A DNA stretch of 64,000 bases from Paracoccaceae bacterium (GCA_022843025.1 JALHOL010000001.1:682001-746000); one strand, 5' to 3'; shown: positions 1-9,374, numbered from the stretch's first letter. The notes: generated from the letters alone by a model not told the origin. Program-made: numbers and translations.

Positions 1-2
1 GG

Positions 3-1376
3 ATCGACCAGATCGGCGCGAACGGACCGCCATCCGATCTTGACCTCGCCCCGCAGGCGACGACGCAGGCCCTCGCTGAGGGCACGTCTGAGGATTACTG
101 GGGTATCATCGCTCCGAACGGCATTGATGCCTTCCTGCAGCGGCTCTGCGGGGCTACCGGTTTGCCAGAGCCGGGATCGACCAAAGAGGCAGATCGCGTC
201 CTGCAAGAATACAAGATGGCCCACCGGGATTTCCTTCGGGCGCTGGTGAAGCACCAAGCTTCCCTTGAACACTACGACTTCACAAGCCCGCTGGTTTCGG
301 TTGTTCAAGCCCATGCGCCGCTTCATCCGGCTGCACCGCTGCCATTAGCTGATGCGGGGATCGACTTGCAGCAAGCGATTGACGAGTATGTGGGGGAGAA
401 CAGGCGGGCAGGGAGTTGGGCAAGTGCCACCTTTGAGAAGAAGGAAGCAGCCCTTGCCCTTCTGACGGAGTACTTCGGGGCGGATCGCCCCATCGGTGGG
501 GTCACCAAGCGTGATGCCCAAGACATCAAACGCGTTCTTCTCGAACTGCCCGCCAACCGGCACAAGATGCCACAAACCCGTACGTTGTCACTGCGAGAGG
601 CAACAGAAGTGACAGGCTTGGCGAAAATCTCTGCGGTGACAGTCAACGGCTACATCAGCACCTATCAGTCGTTCTTCGAGTGGGCCATGAAGAACGGCCA
701 TGTCCAGATCAACCTGTTTGCGGGCACACGCGTTGGCAAGTCCAACAGCAAGGGACTACCTAAGCGGCAAGCCTATAAGCCGGAAGCCTTGAAGGCCGTT
801 TACCTAGAGGTGACTGAGAACGGTTTGGGCCTCGTCAAAGCAGAAAGCCACAAGTGGGCCACACTGATAGCCATGTTTACGGGTGCGAGACTGAACGAGG
901 TCTGCCAACTCGAAGTTGCAGACATCCAGCAACAGGACGGTATCTGGTTCTTTCATTTGATCGACGAGGGAGACAGCAACAAGAAGTTCAAGTCCGCTGC
1001 TGCACTTCGCAAGGTTCCCGTGCATGACGAGTTGGTGCGGCTTGGGCTGTTGGAGTATCGTGCGCGGATGCAAGCCCAACGCAAACCTCGGATGTTCCCC
1101 GAGTACACCCACTGCAAGAAGAATGGTTACGGCAGGGCTTTAGGCCGGTGGTTCAACGCTACTCTGACGCCTGCACTTGGCATTAAGTCTTCCCAGCATG
1201 TCTTTCACGGCCTACGGCATACAATGGTGACCCGACTTGCACAGGCTGGCGTTGCCGAACCAATTTACCAGTCAATCGTAGGGCACGAGCGGCAAGGCGT
1301 TACCCAGCAGGTGTATATGCGAGAGGGCTACACGCTGGCGCAATTGAAGGCAGCAATCGACTTGTTTGCAGTGTGA
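3..1376 (+). CDS. Tyrosine recombinase (phage-type integrase), 5' end cut by window edge
   Basis: Site-specific recombinase that would insert and excise the element. The reading frame is open to the first base, so the gene begins left of the window; the first in-frame start-like codon inside is a TTG at 162, but the upstream residues look like genuine protein. The C-terminal catalytic domain shows the first arginine in GARLNE (about 885), HGLRHT with the His and second Arg (about 1207), GHERQG (about 1280) and the presumed nucleophile Tyr in QVYMREGY (about 1316). A SAM-like core-binding region precedes it (about 370-720). It is the leftmost gene of the accessory element. The family is clear; the integration target is not visible. 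Confidence 0.9.
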   Translation: MDQIGANGPPSDLDLAPQATTQALAEGTSEDYWGIIAPNGIDAFLQRLCGATGLPEPGSTKEADRVLQEYKMAHRDFLRALVKHQASLEHYDFTSPLVSVVQAHAPLHPAAPLPLADAGIDLQQAIDEYVGENRRAGSWASATFEKKEAALALLTEYFGADRPIGGVTKRDAQDIKRVLLELPANRHKMPQTRTLSLREATEVTGLAKISAVTVNGYISTYQSFFEWAMKNGHVQINLFAGTRVGKSNSKGLPKRQAYKPEALKAVYLEVTENGLGLVKAESHKWATLIAMFTGARLNEVCQLEVADIQQQDGIWFFHLIDEGDSNKKFKSAAALRKVPVHDELVRLGLLEYRARMQAQRKPRMFPEYTHCKKNGYGRALGRWFNATLTPALGIKSSQHVFHGLRHTMVTRLAQAGVAEPIYQSIVGHERQGVTQQVYMREGYTLAQLKAAIDLFAV

Positions 1377-1489
1377 CTGCTAGCGCGTCGGGCCAAAGGG
1401 GATAGATACCTCCCGGCTTGAGCGTGGCGGACAGAAGCCGACACTCCCACGCGGATAGCAACAAAGGAGCACTGCACAGATGCTGGCTC

Positions 1490-2896
1490 ATGTTTGAGAA
1501 CGTCACACCAAGCAGACCGATCAATCTGTTCCGCCGACCTACCGGCGAGCGAAGCCCCGCCATCTTTGACAGGCTTGATGCCATTCAAGAGGAAGTCGAG
1601 TTGCATGAACAACGCAGGGCAAGAGACGCCCGCGCGGCAGACCGATACCGAAAGTGCCTCCGGGCAATCTGCTTGGACCTGTTCGATGCCATGCAGGCTG
1701 ACCAAGAGATGTGCGTAGGCGTCAGACGCGACAAATCCGCCCTCAGCAACAACGCTGCTTACCCAGAGTTCGTCTCGGCTCGCCAATTTCTAGATGCTTT
1801 GAAGGGCCTGTTGACGACAGGCTACGCAACGCAGGTCTCCTTGGGCACAGAAGCAAGCGGCAAGACCTCACGTATCAAGGGAACTCAGAAACTGCATTCT
1901 GCGCTCGCTATATGCATCGAGTACCCAGACGAAGTTATCGACACGACCGACCCAGTCCGTCTCAAGGTTGGCAAACCGCGCCAAACGAAGAAGTCGATAC
2001 GATATGAAGATACACCCGAAACCATACAGTGGCGGGCCAACCTTCAGAGGATCAACGAGAACAATGGACGTTATGTCTTTGCACTTGACCTGACTTCTGT
2101 AGAGCGAGCCACGCTGGAACGCGAACGAGTGGCCAGAGCAAGAGAAGAGGCGCGAGAAGAACGCAAGCCATTCGAGTACGAGCGGCTGAACACCGCGAGG
2201 ACGCACCTCTTTCGGGTGTTCAATAAGCCTGACTGGACAGAGGGCGGTAGATTTTACGGAGGGTGGTGGCAGCAAGTTCCACGAGGGTCTCGCAAACACA
2301 TCACCATCAACGGCAAAGCGACATGCGAGCATGACTTCTCGTCACTTCATCTGCGGTTGCTGTACGCGAAGATCGGTCAAGCAGCGCCGAGCATCGACGA
2401 CCCCTATGGCCTACCCTACGGAGTTGAACACAGGGAGGCAGTGAAAAAGGCGTTCAATGTGATCGTGAACTCCTCCCGCAAACCTCGACAGGACAGCGTT
2501 CCAGAATTCTCGTCGGCACAGTTGCGTATGACTTGGCAGCGGTTCTTGGACGGTATTGCTGAGCACCACAAACCCATATCCACCTACTTGTATTCAGGCG
2601 AAGGCACTCGGCTGCAGCGAGCCGATGCAAACATCGCAGAGCGGGTGATGCTAAAGTTCGTGACGATGGGATACCCATGCCTTCCCTTGCACGACAGCTT
2701 CATTACCTTCGGCACGCTTGATGACGAACTGGGCCAGATAATGGAGACTGCTGCAGCCGAGGAGACAGCCGCGACGGTTCCAGCGAAGAGGAAGTATGTC
2801 GCTGGGTACAGCGGCCCTATAGGCCCTGTCACTGACGACATTGGCACTTTGTTGAATGGCCCTGAAGCACAAAGCTGGTTGCTGCGTCAGAAATGA
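1490..2896 (+). CDS. Uncharacterised protein with single-subunit polymerase-like palm motifs
   Basis: I do not recognise a named family with certainty. The 468-residue protein has a charged helical middle (about 200-245) and then three blocks spaced like polymerase motifs. A motif A-like block reads EHDFSSLHLRLLYAKIG (about 279-296). A motif B-like block reads REAVKKAFNVIVN (about 315-327), with Arg and Lys four apart. A motif C-like block reads LHDSF (about 400-404). Family A DNA polymerases and T7-like RNA polymerases share D-x-S, R-x3-K and H-D-S/E motifs in this order. No exonuclease or primase domain is visible. ATG 1490 is chosen; a TTG at 1418 is in the same frame, and an AGGAG at 1465-1469 is rather far from 1490. 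It follows the integrase and precedes the resolvase, so it is element cargo or a replication gene. Confidence 0.6.
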   Translation: MFENVTPSRPINLFRRPTGERSPAIFDRLDAIQEEVELHEQRRARDARAADRYRKCLRAICLDLFDAMQADQEMCVGVRRDKSALSNNAAYPEFVSARQFLDALKGLLTTGYATQVSLGTEASGKTSRIKGTQKLHSALAICIEYPDEVIDTTDPVRLKVGKPRQTKKSIRYEDTPETIQWRANLQRINENNGRYVFALDLTSVERATLERERVARAREEAREERKPFEYERLNTARTHLFRVFNKPDWTEGGRFYGGWWQQVPRGSRKHITINGKATCEHDFSSLHLRLLYAKIGQAAPSIDDPYGLPYGVEHREAVKKAFNVIVNSSRKPRQDSVPEFSSAQLRMTWQRFLDGIAEHHKPISTYLYSGEGTRLQRADANIAERVMLKFVTMGYPCLPLHDSFITFGTLDDELGQIMETAAAEETAATVPAKRKYVAGYSGPIGPVTDDIGTLLNGPEAQSWLLRQK

Positions 2897-3155
2897 TGTC
2901 AGCCAGCTTGCAGCGAGAACGGTACACCCTCTCCGAGGAATGCCTGAGTTATCCCCTACTCAGAACAGTTAGTGCTTTGACCCGATACGTGTGCTGCACA
3001 GTTATTGCCTTCATCTAGAGACGAAGGGGTAGCGCGGGCGGAACCCATGCTGGGGGTGCCCTCCGTGCCCGTCTCCGCCGCACGGCAGCAGGCGGTCCTT
3101 GCATCCGGGGTTCAACACTGCTTGGGGCACCGTGGCACGGCAGTCACCTACCCCA

Positions 3156-3731
3156 CTACCCGCCAACGGCCTGCCCGAGTGACCCTTCTAATATTCTATA
3201 GACGGAGGCTCGGCCAATCCCCGCGCGCTTAGCTATCTCCGAAGCGCCAACGCCCTCACTATGCAGCCTCAGTACGTCCTCTGATTTCGCTCGGGCTGTC
3301 GGCTTGCGCCCCTTGTACTTGCCATCAGCTTTCGCCTTGGCAATTCCCTCGCGCTGCCTCTCCAACATGATGCCACGCTCGAACTCTGCGATACTGCCTA
3401 GTATGGTCAGCATGAGCTTTCCGGTAGGTGTGGCGGTGTCGATGCCAAGGTTTAGGATCGACAGGCTTGCCCCCTTGTCAGTAAGCACTTTTAGGACGTC
3501 CAGAAGATGTGCAACGGATCGTGCCAATCGGTCCAGCTTCGTCACAACAAGGACGTCACCTTCCCTGACGAAGTCCAGCACCTCTGCCAGCTTCACCCTC
3601 GCTACCACATCAACGGACGAGACCTGTTCGATAAACAACCTTTCGCACCCTGCCTGCGTCAAGTCGCGTTCTTGGGCTTCAAGTCCCGCCTTCTGATCCA
3701 GCGTCGAAGTCCGTGCATAGCCGATGCGCAT
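3156..3731 (-). CDS. Serine recombinase of the resolvase/invertase family
   Basis: A 191-residue serine recombinase. The N-terminal catalytic domain begins MRIGYARTSTLDQ with nucleophile Ser9. The active-site arginines are in KLDRLAR (R68, R71) and the conserved EFERGIMLERQREG helix lies at about 117-130. A Gly/Lys-rich hinge follows, then a C-terminal helix-turn-helix (SEIAKRAGIGRASVYRIL, about 163-180). The length is typical of Tn3/Gin-like enzymes. It reads away from hsdM and the intervening region contains candidate binding repeats. No transposase gene is adjacent, so it may serve element multimer resolution, DNA inversion or stability. Family assignment is firm; its role is inferred. Confidence 0.93.
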   Translation of the reverse strand: MRIGYARTSTLDQKAGLEAQERDLTQAGCERLFIEQVSSVDVVARVKLAEVLDFVREGDVLVVTKLDRLARSVAHLLDVLKVLTDKGASLSILNLGIDTATPTGKLMLTILGSIAEFERGIMLERQREGIAKAKADGKYKGRKPTARAKSEDVLRLHSEGVGASEIAKRAGIGRASVYRILEGSLGQAVGG

Positions 3732-3744
3732 AACTCACCCCATT

Positions 3745-3860
3745 TGTCTCATTGAACTCTTAGACATGTGGCGCCCATCTGTATCATAAGTCAATGACTA
3801 TTCGTATGAGACACTCCTGACCTAACTTGGGACATCTCACCGGGGCAAGGTCCAGTGAGA
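3745..3860. promoter_or_regulatory. Candidate recombination (res-like) site of the serine recombinase
   Basis: The 385-base gap between the recombinase start and hsdM holds several inverted motifs: TGTCT (3745-3749) with AGACA (3762-3766), TGTCTCAT (3745-3752) with ATGAGACA (3806-3813), and TCTCAC (3835-3840) with GTGAGA (3855-3860). Resolvase sites of Tn3-type enzymes usually sit directly upstream of their gene and consist of several imperfect inverted subsites with TGTC-like ends. That these are subsites is an inference. The remainder of the gap (3861-4116) shows no gene; it must contain the hsdM promoter. Confidence 0.35.
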
Positions 3861-4116
3861 CGGGGCGGATCGCCCACGGCTCAGGAGAGAGCCGCCACGG
3901 CAGTCCTAACAGTTTGGCATGCCCTGCCGCCTGAATACGGGCAAGGGCACCACAGCGCCCGGTTAGGGGGTGCATGGGGGGAATGGGCAACGGTATGGGT
4001 TTAGATACCCCCGAGAAAAAATGTGCCGGAAATTTATGATCTGATCCGTTGCCGCAAGCCAGTTGCGCTCAACCGCAAGGGATGGAATTGTTTGCCCAAA
4101 GTGAACGTGGGGAAGC

Positions 4117-5565
4117 ATGTACGACAGCGCATTTAACAGTATTGAGCGTGAACTGCGGAACGAAGAGGGTATCGCTAACGAACTCGACTACGTTGAACAG
4201 ACATCGTGGGTGCTGTTCCTCAAGTACCTGCATGACTTGGAGACTGAGCGCCGCGACCGTGCCGAACTCGACGGCACCACTTATGCCCCCATCATCACTG
4301 GCAAGTACCGCTGGGATGAGTGGGCAGCACCGAAGGTCAACGGCTCCTTTGACCACAACACCGCGATGGTCGGTGACGACCTTATTGCCTTCGTGGACCA
4401 GAAACTGTTCCCCTACCTTGCCGCCTTCCGCACCACGGCAACCGGCCCCAGAACCATCGAATACAAGATCGGCGAAGTCTTCACTGAACTCCGCAACAAG
4501 TTCCGCTCTGGCTACATCCTGCGCGACGTGCTGGAAATCCTCGACGGCCTGAACTTCAACACCCAAGCCGAACGCCACGAACTCTCGCAACTCTATGAGA
4601 CCCGCATCCGCCGCATGGGCAACGCAGGCCGCAATGGGGGAGAGTACTACACCCCCCGCCCCCTGATCCGGGCCATGATCAATGTAATCGACCCGCAGAT
4701 CGGCGAGACTATCTACGACGGTGCAGTCGGATCGGCTGGCTTTCTCTGCGAAGCCTATGACTACCTGCGCCCCAAGGCCCAGACCGCAGCGGACTATGAG
4801 ACCCTGCAGACCCGTACCTTCTTTGGCCAAGAGAAGAAGGGCCTCGCCTACATCATCGGCATCATGAACATGGTGCTGCACGGGATCGAGGCCCCGAACC
4901 TTGTCCACTCCAACACGCTCAATGAGAACGTGATGGACATCCAAGAGAAGGATCGCCACGACATCATCCTAGCCAACCCCCCCTTCGGTGGGGGCGAGCG
5001 GCGAGAGGTACAGCAGAACTTCCCTATCCGGACGGGTGAGACGGCTTACCTGTTCCTGCAGCACTTCATCCGCAAGCTGCGCGCCGGGGGGCGGGCGGCG
5101 GTGGTGATCAAGAACACCTTCCTTAGCAACACCGACAACGCCAGTGTGGCCTTGCGCCGCGAACTGCTGGGGGCGGCAGAGTTGCACACCATCCTTGATT
5201 GCCCGCAAGGTACGTTTCAGGGGGCCGGGGTCAAGACTGTCGTGCTGTTCTTTGAAAAGGGCGCACCGACGCGGGATGTGTGGTTCTACCAGCTTGATCC
5301 GGGCCGCAGCATGGGCAAGACCAACCCATTGAACGACGCGGACCTTGCCGAGTTCGTGACCCTGCAGCGCACCCGCGCCCTTGGGCCAAAGAGTTGGCTG
5401 GTGAAGCGGGCCGATCTGGACGACGCGACCTGCGACCTGTCGGTGAAGAACCCCAACGCGCCCGAGGCTGCGGCCCTGCGCAGGCCAGAGGACATCATCG
5501 CCGACATGCTGGCCCGCGATGCCGAGACGGCTGACATTTTGGAAAGCATCCGGGGGATGCTGTGA
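4117..5565 (+). CDS. hsdM: Type I restriction-modification DNA methyltransferase subunit HsdM
   Basis: Adenine-N6 methyltransferase subunit of a type I restriction-modification complex, 482 residues, normal for the family. An N-terminal helical HsdM domain (about 5-150) precedes the methylase domain. The SAM-binding motif I region reads YDGAVGSAGFL (about 200-210), a variant of the usual D-P-x-C-G-T/S-G-G-F. The catalytic motif IV is NPPFGGG (287-293). ATG 4117 is chosen; the N-terminus MYDSAFNSIERELRNEEGI looks complete. hsdS begins on the last bases (GTGA overlap), so the two are translationally coupled. Confidence 0.97.
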   Translation: MYDSAFNSIERELRNEEGIANELDYVEQTSWVLFLKYLHDLETERRDRAELDGTTYAPIITGKYRWDEWAAPKVNGSFDHNTAMVGDDLIAFVDQKLFPYLAAFRTTATGPRTIEYKIGEVFTELRNKFRSGYILRDVLEILDGLNFNTQAERHELSQLYETRIRRMGNAGRNGGEYYTPRPLIRAMINVIDPQIGETIYDGAVGSAGFLCEAYDYLRPKAQTAADYETLQTRTFFGQEKKGLAYIIGIMNMVLHGIEAPNLVHSNTLNENVMDIQEKDRHDIILANPPFGGGERREVQQNFPIRTGETAYLFLQHFIRKLRAGGRAAVVIKNTFLSNTDNASVALRRELLGAAELHTILDCPQGTFQGAGVKTVVLFFEKGAPTRDVWFYQLDPGRSMGKTNPLNDADLAEFVTLQRTRALGPKSWLVKRADLDDATCDLSVKNPNAPEAAALRRPEDIIADMLARDAETADILESIRGML

Positions 5566-6791
5566 AGGCTGGGTGGGAAGTCAGGCGATTGTTGGAAGTC
5601 ACGACCAAGATTGGCAGCGGGGCAACGCCAAGAGGGGGCAACGTTTCATACAAGCAGGAGGGGCTTTCGCTCATAAGAAGCCTTAATGTTCATGACCTAG
5701 ACTTCCGAACGAAAGACCTTGCACTCATTGACGACACACAAGCGGAAGCACTCTCCAATGTTGTCGTTGAACCGAGAGACGTTCTGCTGAACATTACCGG
5801 TGCGTCGATTGCGCGTTGCGCTGTTGTCCCTGAAGAAGTGCTGCCAGCACGGGTTAACCAGCACGTTTCGATTATCCGCCCTATGCCACAAAAGGTTGAT
5901 AGCAACTTTCTTGCCTATCTGCTTGTTTCAAAGGATGTAAAAGGCCGACTACTTGGTATCGGCGATGAGGGCGGATCAACCAGACAGGCTTTGACAAAGG
6001 CCCAACTCCAAGAGTTCCCGATCCCCCTCCCCCCACTCGAAGAACAACAGCGGATCGTGGCGGTTCTGGATGAGGCTTTCGAGGGCCTGACCCGCGCCCG
6101 CGCCCACGCCGAAGCCAACCTTCAAAACGCGCGGGAGCTGTTCTCGAATTATGCTGCGACGGTCTTCAGGCCAAGTGGCGTCGACAGTGAGGCGAAAGCA
6201 TCAACCACAATCGGTTCGGTCTGCAAAATCCAGTCAGGTTCTGGATTTCCCCTTCAGTATCAAGGGAAGACTGAAGGTGCGTACCCCTTCTACAAGGTGA
6301 GTGATATGAACCTTTCAGGCAACGAGTGGGAGTTGCGTACTGCAAACAACTACGTGTCTGAGGATGTGCGCCGAGAACTCGGGGCGAAGGTTTTCCCAAA
6401 AGGTTCTATTGTGTTCCCCAAAGTCGGTGGTGCAATTGCAACCAACAAGAAGCGCGTTGTTGAACAAGCAGGGTGCGTGGACAACAACGTAATGGGCTTG
6501 ATGCCGGATGAGCATGCAATCCTTCCTGCCTATCTACATGAATGGCTTCGTGCGTTCGACATCTATGAGTTCTCAAACAAGGCGAACCCACCTTCCATTA
6601 CACAGTCAACGGTTGCCAATTGGCCGCTTCGAGTTCCATCCCTAGACGAACAACAGGACGTCGTAACTATGGCTGAAACACTGAGAGAGCAATCAGAACA
6701 GCTAAGGGCACATTATCGAACGAAACTCCAATCCATCGACGCCCTCCGCCAATCCCTCTTGCAAAAAGCCTTCGCGGGGGAACTCACCTGA
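5562..6791 (+). CDS. hsdS: Type I restriction-modification specificity subunit HsdS
   Basis: Target-recognition subunit that sets the bipartite DNA sequence bound by the HsdM/HsdR complex. It has 409 residues with two target-recognition domains, about 1-150 and 205-355. Each is followed by a conserved helical segment ending in an L-P-x-L-x-E-Q-Q motif (PLPPLEEQQRIVAVLDEA near 150-168 and VPSLDEQQDVV near 365). It starts with GTG overlapping the hsdM stop by 4 bases. Both recognition domains are present, so the protein looks intact. The GC content inside the recognition domains dips relative to hsdM, as expected for domains that are swapped between systems. Confidence 0.95.
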   Translation: MKAGWEVRRLLEVTTKIGSGATPRGGNVSYKQEGLSLIRSLNVHDLDFRTKDLALIDDTQAEALSNVVVEPRDVLLNITGASIARCAVVPEEVLPARVNQHVSIIRPMPQKVDSNFLAYLLVSKDVKGRLLGIGDEGGSTRQALTKAQLQEFPIPLPPLEEQQRIVAVLDEAFEGLTRARAHAEANLQNARELFSNYAATVFRPSGVDSEAKASTTIGSVCKIQSGSGFPLQYQGKTEGAYPFYKVSDMNLSGNEWELRTANNYVSEDVRRELGAKVFPKGSIVFPKVGGAIATNKKRVVEQAGCVDNNVMGLMPDEHAILPAYLHEWLRAFDIYEFSNKANPPSITQSTVANWPLRVPSLDEQQDVVTMAETLREQSEQLRAHYRTKLQSIDALRQSLLQKAFAGELT

Positions 6792-6804
6792 GGTATGAAA
6801 AGTC

Positions 6805-7047
6805 ATGGGAACATCAAAGCGCCAACTTGGTGACGTTAATATCAACGATCAGGTGTTGATCGCACGCACCGACCGCCCCGGCACGGATCACATGCAATAT
6901 GTATGGGTGCTGGTCTGTGCCCGCCGCTTGGACAACGGGGCACTGTGCGGCCATCGCTACGGCGCGAACGGGTCAGACTTCCATCATCGCAAGTGCCCCG
7001 CCTGCCAAGGGGGCGCTGCGGGCCTAAGCGTTGTCGGGCTGATATGA
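6805..7047 (+). CDS. Small zinc-ribbon-like protein encoded within the type I R-M operon
   Basis: An 80-residue protein between hsdS and hsdR. The N-terminal half (MGTSKRQLGDVNINDQVLI) looks like a short beta-rich segment. The C-terminal half contains four cysteines arranged as C-x9-C ... C-x2-C (CARRLDNGALC and KCPACQGG), plausible for one zinc site. It is 13 bases after hsdS and its stop overlaps the hsdR start as ATGA, so it is translated as part of the operon. Function is unknown; it could assist assembly, regulate restriction or bind DNA. The close coupling makes a role in restriction-modification likely but unproven. Confidence 0.75.
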   Translation: MGTSKRQLGDVNINDQVLIARTDRPGTDHMQYVWVLVCARRLDNGALCGHRYGANGSDFHHRKCPACQGGAAGLSVVGLI

Positions 7048-9374
7048 CCCAGACGGAAACCGAAGCCGACACCCGTGCCAATCGCATCGACCCTGTGTTG
7101 GCAGCGGCGGGATGGGGGCAGCAGGGATCGCGGGTCCACCGGGAAACCATCTGCCCCGGTCGCATCCAGTCAGGCGGCAAGCGAGCGAAGGGCTTGGCTG
7201 CTGATTACGTACTGACCTACAAAGGCCACAAGCTGGCCGCCATAGAGGCCAAGCGGGCGGCCCTCAGCCACCGTGACGGGGTGGGGCAGGCCAAGGACTA
7301 TGCCGCCCGTCTGGGCGCGCGCTTTGCCTACGCCTCGAACGGGATCGGCTGGTATCAGATCGACATGGTGACGGGGGCCGAGGGCGACTTATCCTTGCCC
7401 TTCCCGTCCCCTGATGACCTCTGGGCGCGCACCTTCCCCGACCCTAACCCGTGGCGCGACCGCTTCGGGGCCGTGCCATTCGAGACGGACGGCGGCAAAT
7501 GGGAACTCCGCTACTACCAACACAATGCTATCACAGCGGTGTTGGAGGCCGTGGCGAAGGGCGACAGGCGCACGCTGCTTACGCTGGCCACCGGCACCGG
7601 CAAGACCTCCATCGCGTTTCAGATCGCGTGGAAGCTGTTTCAGGCGAAGTGGAACCTGTCGGGCGAACCCACCCGCCGCCCCCGCATCCTGTTCCTAGCC
7701 GACCGCAACATCCTAGCTGATCAGGCGTACAACGCCTTCTCGGCCTTCCCTAATGACGCCGTGACCCGGATCGACCCCGACACCATCCGCAAGAACCGTG
7801 GCAAGCCGCCGAAGAACGCGAGCCTGTTCTTCACGATCTTCCAGACCTTCATGACGGGCGAGGGGGAGCCGGTTTATACCCAGTACGCCCCCGACTTCTT
7901 CGACTTCATCGTGATCGACGAATGCCACCGGGGCGGGGCCAAGGACGAAAGTGAGTGGCGCAGCCTGCTAGAGTACTTCGCCCCAGCAGCCCAGCTAGGT
8001 CTGACCGCCACACCCAAACGCAAGCACAACGCCGACACCTACGCCTACTTCGGCGAACCTGTGTACACCTACGCACTGCGGGACGGCATCGAAGACGGCT
8101 TCTTAACCCCGTTCAAGGTGCGGCAGATGGCCAGCACGATTGACGAGTACGTCTATGACGGCACTGACGTAGTGGTGGCAGGCGAGATCGAGGACGGCGA
8201 GGCTTTCACCGAAAGCGACTTCAACACCCGCATCATCATTCCCGAACGTGAGTTGGCCCGTGTGCGGGAGTTCATGGGGCAGATCGACCAGCGACAGAAG
8301 ACTTTGGTGTTCTGTGCCACGCAGAACCATGCAGCACTTGTGCGAGACTTGATCAATCAAGTGAAGACCATCACGAACCCTGACTACTGCCACCGAGTGA
8401 CTGCAGATGACGGGGCAATAGGCGACCAGCACTTGCGCGATTTTCAGGACAACGAGAAGGCCATCCCGACAATCCTGACCACATCGCAGAAGTTGTCCAC
8501 CGGAGTTGACGCACGCAATGTGCGCCACATCGTCTTAATGCGCCCCATCAAGTCGATGATCGAGTTCAAGCAGATCATCGGACGCGGTACCCGCACCTAT
8601 GACGGCAAGGACTTCTTCACCATCTGGGACTTCGTAAAGGCGCATGAGAACTTCAACGACCCGGAATGGGACGGCGAACCGCTCGCCCCCGAACCTCCTG
8701 AGCCACCCCATCCAAAGCCTGTGCCAACCCCACAGCCTGAACCGGGGGGCGACGGAGCAGGAGGCGACGAAGATGAGGGGCCGCGCCAGAAAGTTGTCGT
8801 GCAATTGGCAGACGGAAAGGCACGGTCGATCCGCTTCATCGCTTCGACAACGTACTGGGACGCAGACGGGAAGCCCATCTCTGCGGCAGAGTTCCTCGCA
8901 CGACTGTTCGGTGACCTGTCAAAGATTATCGCAGACGAAGACCAGCTTCGGGCCGCGTGGAGTGACCCCGACAACAGGGCACACTTCCTAAAGCAACTCG
9001 AAGACAACGGCTATGATGAGGACCGCCTTGAAGACATCCGCCAGCTTGTAGATGCATCGCAGAGCGACCTATTCGACGTGCTGTCGTATGTGCTGTTCAC
9101 GAACCCTCCCAAGACGCGACAGGACCGGGCACAAGTACTCCGGGACAGTCGCATGGGAGACTTTCAAGGTGAGATGGCTGACCTACTGCTAGTGATCCTA
9201 AAGGCATACGAGACTAAGGGCGAAAGCGAACTAGCAACTAAGAAGTTGGGGCAATTCCTAACCGCGCGGTACGGCAGTGTTGGCGAAAGCAAGGGCAAGC
9301 TGGGGGAGTTGGCCGCAGTCCGCGATGCGTTCAAGCGGATGCAAGTTGCACTGTATGACGACACGGCCATCTAG
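7044..9374 (+). CDS. hsdR: Type I restriction endonuclease/translocase subunit HsdR
   Basis: ATP-dependent DNA translocase and nuclease subunit, 776 residues from ATG 7044, which overlaps the preceding stop by 4 bases. A longer in-frame extension to 6903 lies within the upstream gene and is rejected. The N-terminal nuclease domain contains the E-x-K motif in AAIEAKRA (about 66). Superfamily 2 helicase motifs follow: ATGTGKTS (about 182), IDECHRGG (about 290), GLTATPKR (about 317) and IGRGTRTYDG (about 511). A Pro-rich linker (PEPPEPPHPKPVPTPQPEPG) precedes the EcoEI-type C-terminal domain with PPKTRQDRAQVL. All catalytic motifs are present, so the system looks active. Confidence 0.96.
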   Translation: MTQTETEADTRANRIDPVLAAAGWGQQGSRVHRETICPGRIQSGGKRAKGLAADYVLTYKGHKLAAIEAKRAALSHRDGVGQAKDYAARLGARFAYASNGIGWYQIDMVTGAEGDLSLPFPSPDDLWARTFPDPNPWRDRFGAVPFETDGGKWELRYYQHNAITAVLEAVAKGDRRTLLTLATGTGKTSIAFQIAWKLFQAKWNLSGEPTRRPRILFLADRNILADQAYNAFSAFPNDAVTRIDPDTIRKNRGKPPKNASLFFTIFQTFMTGEGEPVYTQYAPDFFDFIVIDECHRGGAKDESEWRSLLEYFAPAAQLGLTATPKRKHNADTYAYFGEPVYTYALRDGIEDGFLTPFKVRQMASTIDEYVYDGTDVVVAGEIEDGEAFTESDFNTRIIIPERELARVREFMGQIDQRQKTLVFCATQNHAALVRDLINQVKTITNPDYCHRVTADDGAIGDQHLRDFQDNEKAIPTILTTSQKLSTGVDARNVRHIVLMRPIKSMIEFKQIIGRGTRTYDGKDFFTIWDFVKAHENFNDPEWDGEPLAPEPPEPPHPKPVPTPQPEPGGDGAGGDEDEGPRQKVVVQLADGKARSIRFIASTTYWDADGKPISAAEFLARLFGDLSKIIADEDQLRAAWSDPDNRAHFLKQLEDNGYDEDRLEDIRQLVDASQSDLFDVLSYVLFTNPPKTRQDRAQVLRDSRMGDFQGEMADLLLVILKAYETKGESELATKKLGQFLTARYGSVGESKGKLGELAAVRDAFKRMQVALYDDTAI

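Noticed and set aside
40-249. A 69-residue Arg-rich frame at the left edge
   Set aside because: It overlaps the integrase frame, which is open to the window edge with protein-like sequence; the short frame is Arg/Ser-rich noise.
3005-3232. A short plus-strand frame in the gap after the polymerase-like gene
   Set aside because: No ribosome-binding site, no recognisable motif, and overlap with the 3' end of the recombinase gene.
6903-7043. Upstream extension of hsdR
   Set aside because: The added residues are out-of-frame translation of the zinc-ribbon gene; ATG 7044 has the ATGA overlap typical of coupled genes.
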